From Thermodesulforhabdus norvegica (lineage in GTDB: Bacteria > Desulfobacterota > Syntrophobacteria > Syntrophobacterales > Thermodesulforhabdaceae): DNA of 64,000 bases. A program made the position numbers and the translations under genes. Positions within the stretch are counted from its first letter, which is position 1, and each line of letters starts with the position of its first letter. Shown in pieces: positions 7,787-15,454 of the stretch. The notes beneath the pieces were generated by a model. That model was given only the letters and a program-made list of their open reading frames with translations, was not told the origin of the DNA and ran no database searches. The DNA is taken from contig NZ_FOUU01000002.1 in NCBI RefSeq assembly GCF_900114975.1, forward strand, positions 232,649 through 296,648, in the 5' to 3' direction.

Positions 7787-8239
7787 ATGAAACTGCGTCT
7801 TTTGATTGTCGACGACGAAAAGGATTTTACCGATTCTCTGGCCGAAAGGCTTGCACTGAGGGACTTCGAAGTCTCCAGGGCCTACAGCGGGGAAGAGGCG
7901 GTGGAGCTTATAAAAGAATACAACTACGATGTGGTTATACTCGACGTGGCCATGCCGGGAATGGACGGAGTGCAGACTCTTAGAGAAATCAAAAACATAA
8001 AGCCTCTCACCGAGGTGATAATGCTGACCGGTCATGCCACCGTCGAAACGGCCATCGAAGGCATGAAGCTCGGGGCTTACGATTACCTGTTAAAACCCAC
8101 GGAAATTGACGATCTCGTTGAAAAGGTTCAGGGCGCCTATGCCAGAAAAGCGGATCAGGAGGAGCGAATAAGAAAGGCGAAAATGATGAGGTATTTTGAA
8201 TCGCCCAGGGCGGTTCTGGAAGACAGAGAAGACCCGTAA
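7787..8239 (+). CDS. Stand-alone response regulator receiver
   Basis: 150 residues: an intact CheY-like receiver (IVDDEKDF, VVILDVAMPGMDG, MLTGHAT, DYLLKP) plus a charged helical tail of about 30 residues without a recognisable output domain. It lies 21 bases after the CBS gene with a GGGGGG ribosome site. It is very similar in motif order to the receivers at 9999 and 27338, which share the TGHA-VE-AV-GM-GAFDYLMKP pattern, so these three look like one paralogous set attached to transporter operons. Confidence 0.92.
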   Translation: MKLRLLIVDDEKDFTDSLAERLALRDFEVSRAYSGEEAVELIKEYNYDVVILDVAMPGMDGVQTLREIKNIKPLTEVIMLTGHATVETAIEGMKLGAYDYLLKPTEIDDLVEKVQGAYARKADQEERIRKAKMMRYFESPRAVLEDREDP

Positions 8240-8317
8240 CTTACCGAAAAAATTAGCTTATATCTGATTTTTTAAGGTGGTCGCGTGAACTTTTCATGCG
8301 AAAGGGGGATTTGCGTC

Positions 8318-9928
8318 ATGGCTCACGATGTACATGTACCCGCCAAAAAAGGTATTCTGGCAAACAAAACTTTATGGCTCTGTGTGGGTGTCGCCGTTTT
8401 CATAATAGTCGGTTTTCTGATACCACCGCCTCAGAGCCTGATTCGGGTCGTTTCCGAACAGGGTTTTGCCGACCAGATGATTAAATGGCATCTGGCCCAC
8501 GATGCAAATGAAGCCGCCAGAAAGAGCATGATCGTTCTGGGGATCATTCCCATGGCTGTTATCTTCTTTGCAACCGAGGCCTTACCTATAGGTCTTACGG
8601 GGATTCTGATGCCCATACTGGCTTACTTTCTGGGGCTGCTTCCCAAGAAAGAGGTGGGCAAGAGCTTTGCGGGTGATGCTCCCATGTTCCTTCTGGGGGT
8701 TCTTGCCATGGGGGTTGTCGTCGTGGAAGTGGGGCTTCACAAGCGACTTGCCGCCTGGATTCTGGGCTGGACACGGGGATTTTTGATCCCCGTTTTCGTC
8801 CTTTGTATCAGCATGTCCATAATTGGTTCTTTTATTTCGGCTCATGCTATGTGTGCCTTCATGACCCCGGTGATTATGGCGGTTTATTACGGGTCTGTTG
8901 TTGCACGAAGCCCCTCAGGACGGATTGACCACGATCCGGCACTGGCAAAGTTTCTGCTTTTTGCCCTCTGTTTTTCCCTCAACGTGGGAGGCGTGGGTTC
9001 TCCGGCAGCAGGCGGTCGAAATGTTCTGATGATGGGATTCTGGGAAGGTTACAGGGTGCCCATGGATTTCTTTACCTGGATGAAATACGGTTTCCCTCTT
9101 GCCCCCGTTCTCGGCTTCATGGTTGCCGTCTATATGCTTATCGTTTTCGGCCGAAACATCAAGACAAAGGACCTCACACCCGGCCTTGCGGCTCTCAAGG
9201 AAGAGACGAAGCGTATGGGCAAAATGAAATACGAGGAATGGGTTACCCTGGGAATGCTCCTCCTGATCCTCTTTCTCTGGATCTTCGGAGGACATGATCT
9301 GGGGCTTGGCGGCCCTTCGCTCCTTGCACTCCTCATTCCCATAGTCTTTCGTATCACTTCGTGGCAGAAAATCCTCCACGGCATTTCCTGGGATGCCTGG
9401 TTCATGTACTGCGGGGCTCTTACTCTGGGTGAACTGCTGAAGCAGAGCGGTGCCGCAATGTGGCTTGCCAGTACCTTCCTGGATGCTCTCAAGTCCCTGG
9501 GCATAGGTCAGGGCCTGGGGCTCTGGATAGGGCTTTCGACCTTCTCGGGACTCATGACCAACTTCATGTCCGATGCCGGAGTAACTGCGCTTCTCGGACC
9601 CATTGTTGTTCCCATGAGCATTATGTCGGGACATCCGGCAGAACCCTGGGCATCGGGTCTTGCCACCGCCTTTGCCACATCCTTTGCCCACTTCCTCATT
9701 GTGGGTACTCCTAACAACGCCATAGTCTATGCCCTGGGAACTTATCCCGATACGGGAAGAAACGCCATAGAGCCGGTGGACTTCGTAAAATACGGGTTCG
9801 TGGTCTGGTTCCTGTCCCTTGCCATAGTATGGGTGCTGGGGTTTATGGTGATTTACCCGTTCGTGGGGTTTCCCGAAGGGTTACTTGAGACGGCACGGAA
9901 CGTGCTTGCTTCCGGAGGTGTAAAGTAA
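8318..9928 (+). CDS. SLC13/DASS-family anion transporter
   Basis: 536-residue polytopic membrane protein with about twelve hydrophobic segments. The two ion/substrate-binding repeats are visible: VGGVGSPAAGGRN in the first half, and TNFMSDAGVTALLGPIVVPMS with FLIVGTPNNAIVYALG in the second. This is the layout of divalent-anion:sodium symporters (dicarboxylates, sulfate or related anions). The substrate is not resolved. I prefer the ATG at 8318 (GGGGG ten bases upstream) to the GTG at 8285. Its position between two receivers suggests that import is coupled to signalling, either as a regulated target or as a transporter-associated sensor. Confidence 0.9.
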   Translation: MAHDVHVPAKKGILANKTLWLCVGVAVFIIVGFLIPPPQSLIRVVSEQGFADQMIKWHLAHDANEAARKSMIVLGIIPMAVIFFATEALPIGLTGILMPILAYFLGLLPKKEVGKSFAGDAPMFLLGVLAMGVVVVEVGLHKRLAAWILGWTRGFLIPVFVLCISMSIIGSFISAHAMCAFMTPVIMAVYYGSVVARSPSGRIDHDPALAKFLLFALCFSLNVGGVGSPAAGGRNVLMMGFWEGYRVPMDFFTWMKYGFPLAPVLGFMVAVYMLIVFGRNIKTKDLTPGLAALKEETKRMGKMKYEEWVTLGMLLLILFLWIFGGHDLGLGGPSLLALLIPIVFRITSWQKILHGISWDAWFMYCGALTLGELLKQSGAAMWLASTFLDALKSLGIGQGLGLWIGLSTFSGLMTNFMSDAGVTALLGPIVVPMSIMSGHPAEPWASGLATAFATSFAHFLIVGTPNNAIVYALGTYPDTGRNAIEPVDFVKYGFVVWFLSLAIVWVLGFMVIYPFVGFPEGLLETARNVLASGGVK

Positions 9929-9937
9929 AGATAACAG

Positions 9938-9964
9938 GGAACCCTGCGATTCCTGCGGGGTTCC
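9938..9964 (+). other. Hairpin between transporter and receiver genes
   Basis: GGAACCC (9938-9944) pairs with GGGTTCC (9958-9964) around a 13-base loop, 10 bases after the transporter stop codon. No T run follows, so this is more likely an mRNA-stability or partial-attenuation element than a full terminator. Confidence 0.45.
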
Positions 9965-9998
9965 GGTTAAAGGAAATTTTCTGCAGAAGGAGCGGGTC

Positions 9999-10430
9999 AT
10001 GCGGGAACCTTATGTGATGCTCGTAGATGACGAAGAGGCCTTTGTTGAGGCCATGACGAGGCGGCTTTCCAGAAGAAATCTCAAGATAATAAGTGCCCTC
10101 AGCGGTGAAGAAGCCCTGGAAAAGCTGGATAACCATCGAGACGTCGATGTGGTAATACTGGATGTTAAGATGCCGGGTATGGACGGCATAGAAACCCTGA
10201 GAGAAATAAAAGCCCGTTTTCCACTGATTGAGGTTATCATGCTGACGGGGCATGCCACCGTGGAAAATGCCGTTGAGGGCATGAAGAAGGGGGCCTTCGA
10301 TTATCTCATGAAGCCCTGCGACATAGACGAGCTTATCAGGAAGGTCACGGAGGCCACGGAGAAGAAGCGGGCTCACGAAGAGAAAATCAGAGAGGCCGCC
10401 ATCCGTAATGCCCTTTCCATGGTGGAGTAA
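9999..10430 (+). CDS. Stand-alone response regulator receiver
   Basis: 143-residue CheY-like receiver with complete active-site residues (LVDDEEAF, VVILDVKMPGMDG, MLTGHAT, DYLMKPCDI) and a short charged tail. It has no output domain. It is the last gene of the CBS-transporter operon, preceded by a strong GAAGGAGCGG ribosome site, and is close in sequence pattern to the receiver at 27338 that precedes the TSUP transporter. Confidence 0.92.
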   Translation: MREPYVMLVDDEEAFVEAMTRRLSRRNLKIISALSGEEALEKLDNHRDVDVVILDVKMPGMDGIETLREIKARFPLIEVIMLTGHATVENAVEGMKKGAFDYLMKPCDIDELIRKVTEATEKKRAHEEKIREAAIRNALSMVE

Positions 10431-10478
10431 CGCTCCTTCCGGGTTATCCCCCCTTTCCCGGAGGAGTGAGCTCCCTTT

Positions 10479-10521
10479 GCGGCGCGGCAAGGCTTTCACG
10501 GTGCCCTCCCTGCCGCGCCGC
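10479..10521 (+). terminator. Strong hairpin after the transporter operon
   Basis: An 11-bp perfect stem, GCGGCGCGGCA (10479-10489) with TGCCGCGCCGC (10511-10521), and a 21-base loop. A T-rich but interrupted stretch follows (cttatgtctt). It is a plausible operon end, 49 bases after the receiver stop. Confidence 0.55.
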
Positions 10522-10540
10522 TTATGTCTTCTGACCGCCG

Positions 10541-10572
10541 ACACTGTAAACAAAACGGACACACACTGTAAA
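10541..10572. promoter_or_regulatory. Direct repeat ACACTGTAAA, candidate activator sites
   Basis: Two copies of ACACTGTAAA (10541-10550 and 10563-10572) are spaced 22 bases apart, close to two helical turns. They lie 56 to 87 bases upstream of the sigma-54 promoter at 10627. The TGTAAA core recurs in the palindrome at 24677-24706, also next to sigma-54 promoters. Confidence 0.5.
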
Positions 10573-10626
10573 GCATTCCGACACCCTCACCCCTCTCCCT
10601 TCCCTTAAAATTCCCAAAGCAATGCC

Positions 10627-10642
10627 GGGCATGGAATTTGCC
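10627..10642 (+). promoter_or_regulatory. Sigma-54 promoter for the chemoreceptor gene
   Basis: GGGCATGGAATTTGCC has the GG/GC pair ten bases apart and an exact TTGC. It overlaps the in-frame ATG codons at 10622 and 10631, so those cannot be the start of translation. The expected transcript begins near 10653, before the ATG at 10691. Confidence 0.7.
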
Positions 10643-10690
10643 CTGATGGTGCGAGGAGGCAAGCGAAAGGAGTCTAAGAAGGGGTTGGGC

Positions 10691-12505
10691 ATGGTGGCGG
10701 AGAGAATAGGAACCAGGATAGCCTTTCTTGTCGTCGTCTTTGTTTTGCTCGTGGGGGCCGTAGCGGCAGTCGGTTACTATGGGTTGAGTAAAGCTCAGGT
10801 TCTGGGGCTTCTGGAAGAAAAGGTTAACGAAGCGACCCTGTGGGTTCTGGAGTTAAGGAGGCAGGAGAAGAATTTCGCACTCAGAGGCTTTGAAAAGGTC
10901 AGGGGAGATAAACTCAATTCGGTTGAAAAGTGGCAGAGAAATTACGAAGAACTGCGCCATCTCCTTGACGATCTGAATAAGCATCCGGTCGTAAGGTCTT
11001 ACTACGGGGTTGAGACGGAAGCTCTTTTTAAGAATCTTGAAGCCTATAAAAAGGCCTTTCTCGGTGATTATGTCGGATCATATAAACCCAGACTGGATGC
11101 CTTTGCAAGATGGAGGGATTTGGCCTGGGACGTAACCGAAAGACTGCAGGCCCTGAAGAACAAACTGGAAGGGTTCCAGCGGTCGGCCTTTTCTGCGGGG
11201 GATCTCGGTGAGATCAAAAAGGCGGCAGGACTCATATCCTCTTTTGAAGCCTTTTATGCCGGGTTCCTTACGCTCAGGGTAAGAGGGATGTATGCCGTTA
11301 ATCTGGGTACGCTGGAAGCCTTTGGTGCTTACGACGAGCAATTACAGAAGGTTAAAGTCTGCCTTGAGGATTTCACCAAACTTGCAGAGGTAAGTGGCAA
11401 TTCAGAGCTGAAGACGCTGGCCGGCGAGCTTGCAGTCCTTCTTTCTGCTTATGAGAAAGCCGGTGAGGAATACAGAAATGCCCTCAAGGTTAAGCTTCAG
11501 GGTGAAGATAAGATGATAGGAGCATCGCGCGCCGCCCTTGACGACCTGATGAAATTGCTCGACGACCTGCGTGGCCGAACGAGGAACGAAATAAATCTTC
11601 TGAAGAAGATCTTTCTTGTCGGAAGCGCAGTTACGCTTATCACGGGGGTAGTCCTGGGTTTTCTGATCTCCAGGTCCATCACCCGTCCTGTAGTGGTCAG
11701 CGTTGAGGAGGTAAACCGCAGGGTTACCGATATCACGGGAAAGATTATGGGGCTTGAAAAGAACAGCAGAGACCTTGCGGAAGGGGCAACACAGCAGGCC
11801 TCTTCCGTGGAAGAAAGCTTTGCATCCCTGGAGGAAATTGCCGCCATGGCAAGGGCTAACGAAGACAAGGGACAAAGGGCAGGTGAGTTTGCCCTTGAGG
11901 TCGAAAGGGTGGTCGGTGAGGTTCAGGAGGCTTTGCGTAATATGGTTTCGGCCATGAAGGAAATACACAAAGCCGGTGAGGAAACTTCCGTTATTGTGAA
12001 GAAGATCAACGACATAGCCTTTCAAACCAATCTTCTCGCTCTTAACGCCGCCGTGGAAGCCGCAAGAGCAGGAAATGCGGGGGCAGGTTTTGCCGTTGTG
12101 GCCGACGAGGTGAGGGTTCTTGCACTCAGAGCCGCCGAGGCCGCAAAGGACTCGGCGCGGCTTATTGAGCTTTCTCAAGCGAAAATAGGCATAGGGCGCA
12201 ATGTTGTGAGGAATTGCATGAGCTCTTTCAGGCGGATCGTCAACGGCTCAGGTCAAATGGCTGCTCTGATGGAAGAAGTGGTGCGGGGATCAGGTGAACA
12301 GCGAAGGGGTATAGAGCAGTTAAACAGCGCTTTTGGGGAAATAAATCGGGTTGTGGCCCGCAACGCAGGGCTTGCCGAGGAAGTTGCCGCCATTTCTTCA
12401 GACATAAAAAACTCGGTGGAAATCCTTAATAACTCCATGATCCAGCTTGCCCGCATGGCCGGCATGAAGGCGGGAGGATCTGTTCCGTGCCAGGACTTCA
12501 CATAG
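10691..12505 (+). CDS. Methyl-accepting chemotaxis protein with HBM-like sensor
   Basis: 604-residue chemoreceptor. TM1 lies about 10-30, and a long all-helical periplasmic domain spans about 31-315. The signature [12 protein letters not shown] at the start of that domain is typical of helical bimodular sensors, which bind small organic acids in known members. TM2 lies about 316-340, followed by a short HAMP-like stretch (SRSITRP) and the signalling hairpin with [20 protein letters not shown] and [18 protein letters not shown]. There is no C-terminal methyltransferase-binding pentapeptide. Start chosen at 10691 because the sigma-54 promoter at 10627-10642 overlaps earlier start codons and GGGG lies eight bases before this ATG. 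Confidence 0.9.
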   Translation: MVAERIGTRIAFLVVVFVLLVGAVAAVGYYGLSKAQVLGLLEEKVNEATLWVLELRRQEKNFALRGFEKVRGDKLNSVEKWQRNYEELRHLLDDLNKHPVVRSYYGVETEALFKNLEAYKKAFLGDYVGSYKPRLDAFARWRDLAWDVTERLQALKNKLEGFQRSAFSAGDLGEIKKAAGLISSFEAFYAGFLTLRVRGMYAVNLGTLEAFGAYDEQLQKVKVCLEDFTKLAEVSGNSELKTLAGELAVLLSAYEKAGEEYRNALKVKLQGEDKMIGASRAALDDLMKLLDDLRGRTRNEINLLKKIFLVGSAVTLITGVVLGFLISRSITRPVVVSVEEVNRRVTDITGKIMGLEKNSRDLAEGATQQASSVEESFASLEEIAAMARANEDKGQRAGEFALEVERVVGEVQEALRNMVSAMKEIHKAGEETSVIVKKINDIAFQTNLLALNAAVEAARAGNAGAGFAVVADEVRVLALRAAEAAKDSARLIELSQAKIGIGRNVVRNCMSSFRRIVNGSGQMAALMEEVVRGSGEQRRGIEQLNSAFGEINRVVARNAGLAEEVAAISSDIKNSVEILNNSMIQLARMAGMKAGGSVPCQDFT

Positions 12506-12602
12506 AGAATATTTTGATGGGGACGTTTATGCACGTTTTAGCTTCCGGTAAGCGTCGATATGTCCAGTGAAATTTATCGTTAATATTTGTTGTAACTTGT
12601 GA

Positions 12603-12627
12603 TAACCACACTTGTTCACAGTGGTTA
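12603..12627. repeat. Inverted repeat upstream of hybrid kinase gene
   Basis: TAACCAC (12603-12609) and GTGGTTA (12621-12627) form a 7-bp inverted repeat with an 11-base spacer in the 210-base gap before the kinase gene at 12716. It could be an operator or a weak hairpin. No convincing sigma-54 promoter is present in this gap. Confidence 0.35.
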
Positions 12628-12715
12628 ACGGGAGTGAGAGGATTGGATGGCTTTTAGAAGAGAGGTAATCACGGGTGTGATGGCCCCGCTTTAAGGACCT
12701 TCAGGAGAAAGACTT

Positions 12716-14614
12716 ATGAAAGAACCGGAGGTTATCGCTTTAATACTGATTTTATCGACTTTTCTTCAGTTAGCTGCTGCTACGATGGCCTTTGTTTATG
12801 GCAAAAGGGCTTTTCAGCGTGTGGGGTGGACGCTTTTGTGCGTTGCCTTTGTCCTTATGATTGCCCGCCGCATCGTGGGACTGTTGGAAGTCACGGAGGA
12901 TAGTGCGGGATACCTTGTTGTGGAAGAGTTGATCGCCTTATCCACATCCCTTCTGGTCCTGGTAGGCATCTGCTATATGGGAAAATCCTTTCAGGCTCTG
13001 GTCTCCACTGTGGAGATGGAGAAAAAGATACGGGAGAAGGAACAGGAATCCTTCCGCTTCATGCAGACTCTTTTCGACTCTATCCCGATACCGACCTTTG
13101 CCGTGGATACCGGTGGGCGGGTGATTCTCTGGAACAGGGCCTGTGAAAAGCTGACGGGCATGTCCAGGGAAGGGCTTCTGGGTAGAAAGCCTGATTTTTC
13201 GCCTTTATATCCGGAAAGAGAAAGCCCGCCTCCGACCCTGGCGGAGCTCCTCATAACGATGACGCCCGAAGAAATTGCCGAAAAGTTCAAAAGATCCGGA
13301 GTCTGGCTTAAAGAAGGTGCCGTCGTGGTGGAGACAGAATTTTCTGTGGAGGATTCCGTAAAAGCGGTGAAGCTGATTGCGGGGAGAATCTACGATGAGA
13401 GAGGGGTTATCAGGGGAGCAATCCAGACTGCTCAGGATGTCACTTCAGAGCGCAGGATGGAGCAGTATCTGAGGACCTTTCAGAAACTCGAAGCCGTAGG
13501 AAGGCTTGTCCTGGGAATAGCCCACGATTTCAGGAATATTCTCATGATCGTTCAGGCTGCTACGGAGCTGATCCCCGAAGATCGCCTTGAGGATGAGGCG
13601 GTTAAGGCCTGCATGGCGGAGGTCCGGCAGGCCGTAAGGCGCGGCTCCGATCTCTGCACCCACCTCATGAGGTTTGCCGGATCGCAGGATAAAGAAGAGA
13701 AGCAGCCGATTTTTCTGAATACAGTGCTTGTGGAATGGGAACGCACATTTCGCCGGCTCCTGCGGGAAAACATTCACTTCCGGATGGATCTTGCGCCCGA
13801 TCTCTGGGCCGTCAATGCCAGGCCGGGGCAGATCGAACGTATCGTAACGAACCTCGCCCTGAATGCCCAGGAGGCCATTCCCGACGGTGGCAGCATTGTA
13901 GTCCGAACGGAAAACGTCAGACTTCGGGAAAGGGACATTCCTCCGGAGTCCGGAGTAAAGGCCGGTCGGTTCGTCAGGCTCACCGTTGAGGACACCGGAG
14001 TTGGAATGGACGAGGTCACGCGGAAGCGAATCTTCGAGCCTTTCTTCAGCACCAAGGTGAGGCCCGGAGGGATGGGTCTTTATGTGGTTTACTCTGAGGT
14101 GAGAAGTCTGGGCGGTTTTATCGACGTCAGGAGCGAGCCGGGAAAGGGAACGGCTTTTGACATCTATCTTCCGGCTCTTTGCTCTGAGTGCGGCGGGGTG
14201 GCTGACGATGCCGGTGTGCCGAAACCGGATGGTCCGGAGGAGAAGAAGGGTTGCGTCCTTCTCGTGGAAGACGAGGTACCGCTTCGGGAAATGCTGGCGG
14301 AATTTCTTGCAAGGAAAGGCTTTACCGTTCATAAAGCCGGTGATGGTAGGGAAGCCCTGGAGATCTTCGAAAGTATTAAGGACGCCGTCGATATCGTGAT
14401 CGCCGATCTGGGCCTTCCCGGAGAAATGGACGGTTATGTGCTGATCGACGGGATTCTTTCCCGGAAGGAAAACATCAAGATTGTGGTAATGACGGGTTAT
14501 GCTGTTGAGAAGAAAGGGGGAGCTTTTACGGATAAGGGATTCGTTGAGGTTATTAACAAACCCTTCTCGATGGCCGATGTTATGCGCCTTCTTGAAAAGT
14601 GGAGAAGCTCATGA
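12716..14614 (+). CDS. Hybrid sensor histidine kinase (membrane-PAS-kinase-receiver)
   Basis: 632 residues. The N-terminal membrane part has about three hydrophobic segments (5-25, 33-52, 72-92) and no periplasmic domain. A PAS domain follows (about 115-245; IPIPTFAVDTGGRVILWNRA), then the phosphoacceptor domain with His270 (LGIAHDFRNILM), an ATPase domain (N-box NLALNAQEAI, DTGVGMD, FFSTKVRPGGMGL), and a C-terminal receiver (CVLLVEDEVPLRE, IVIADLGLPGEMDGY, VINKPFS). The H-box reads HDFRN, as is common in hybrid kinases. The stop overlaps the start of the Usp gene (ATGA), indicating translational coupling. The final acceptor of phosphate is unknown. Confidence 0.93.
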   Translation: MKEPEVIALILILSTFLQLAAATMAFVYGKRAFQRVGWTLLCVAFVLMIARRIVGLLEVTEDSAGYLVVEELIALSTSLLVLVGICYMGKSFQALVSTVEMEKKIREKEQESFRFMQTLFDSIPIPTFAVDTGGRVILWNRACEKLTGMSREGLLGRKPDFSPLYPERESPPPTLAELLITMTPEEIAEKFKRSGVWLKEGAVVVETEFSVEDSVKAVKLIAGRIYDERGVIRGAIQTAQDVTSERRMEQYLRTFQKLEAVGRLVLGIAHDFRNILMIVQAATELIPEDRLEDEAVKACMAEVRQAVRRGSDLCTHLMRFAGSQDKEEKQPIFLNTVLVEWERTFRRLLRENIHFRMDLAPDLWAVNARPGQIERIVTNLALNAQEAIPDGGSIVVRTENVRLRERDIPPESGVKAGRFVRLTVEDTGVGMDEVTRKRIFEPFFSTKVRPGGMGLYVVYSEVRSLGGFIDVRSEPGKGTAFDIYLPALCSECGGVADDAGVPKPDGPEEKKGCVLLVEDEVPLREMLAEFLARKGFTVHKAGDGREALEIFESIKDAVDIVIADLGLPGEMDGYVLIDGILSRKENIKIVVMTGYAVEKKGGAFTDKGFVEVINKPFSMADVMRLLEKWRSS

Positions 14615-15450
14615 ACAGGCATGTTCTGGTAACGGTGAGTGACAATCCGAGCTACCTTTACGGGGTAAGGTTTGTGGCCGGGTTTTTCAGAAATGTGGAA
14701 AAACTGAAGGTGACTCTTTTCTATGTTGCCCCACCCGAAGCGATGGCGGGGAAAAAGGAGGAAGATGGGGAAAAGGAGCTTATAGCCCGGGTTAAGGAAG
14801 CTCTTGCAACGGCAGAACACATCCTTGTTCAAAACGGATTCAAAAGGGAAAACATAGAGTTCAAGATCACAAGCAGAAAATTCGGGACCGTCAAGGACAT
14901 AATCCGGGAGGGCCGTCAGGGATTGTACGACGCCGTGGTTCTGGGCCGGAGGGGTTACACGATTTTTGAGAAACTCTTCTCCTACAGCGTGAGCCGGGAG
15001 ATTCTGGAGCGGCCTATTCCCTTTCCGGTCTGGATATGCCGGGAGTTTGAAAAGGACCGTCGGGGGTGCCTCGTATGTGTGGACGGGTCTGAGGCGGCCT
15101 TTGCCGTGACCGACCATGTTGGTTTTATGCTTTCCGAGGAGTCTCTCCATCACATTACGGTTCTCCATGTTCTCGAAACCAGGGAAAAAGAAGAGGAAGG
15201 GGCCGGGATACTGGAGAAGGCGGTGGAGATGCTCCGAGAAAACGGCGTTCCCGCAGAAAGGATTTCCGTGGAAATGGTTGCGGGAGGCAAGCCTGCCGAT
15301 GTGATTCTGGATAAGCTGAAGCGTGAGAAGTACGCCGTTGTTGCCATGGGCAAAACGGGTCGGGGAGAAAAGAAGGGGTGGTTTCGCGGGTCCTGCTGTG
15401 ACGTGATACTGAACCATCTGAAGGGATTCTGTCTGTGGGTCGGAAGATAG
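14611..15450 (+). CDS. Tandem universal stress protein (two Usp domains)
   Basis: 279-residue cytoplasmic protein with two Usp-fold domains (about 1-145 and 150-279). The first has HVLVTVSDNPSYLYGVRF and YDAVVLGRRGYT, the second RGCLVCVDGSEAAFAV and YAVVAMGKTGRGEKKGWF. The second domain keeps a glycine-rich nucleotide-binding type loop. ATG at 14611 overlaps the kinase stop codon (ATGA) and has GGAG seven bases upstream, preferred over GTG at 14599. A second tandem Usp is encoded at 36568. It ends five bases before the convergent PEP-synthase-like gene. Confidence 0.9.
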   Translation: MNRHVLVTVSDNPSYLYGVRFVAGFFRNVEKLKVTLFYVAPPEAMAGKKEEDGEKELIARVKEALATAEHILVQNGFKRENIEFKITSRKFGTVKDIIREGRQGLYDAVVLGRRGYTIFEKLFSYSVSREILERPIPFPVWICREFEKDRRGCLVCVDGSEAAFAVTDHVGFMLSEESLHHITVLHVLETREKEEEGAGILEKAVEMLRENGVPAERISVEMVAGGKPADVILDKLKREKYAVVAMGKTGRGEKKGWFRGSCCDVILNHLKGFCLWVGR

Positions 15451-15454
15451 CGGG

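Noticed and set aside
12513-12532. TGGGGACGTTTATGCA as a sigma-54 promoter before the hybrid kinase
   Set aside because: Spacing fits, but both elements deviate (TGGGGAC, ATGC); too weak to list as a feature.
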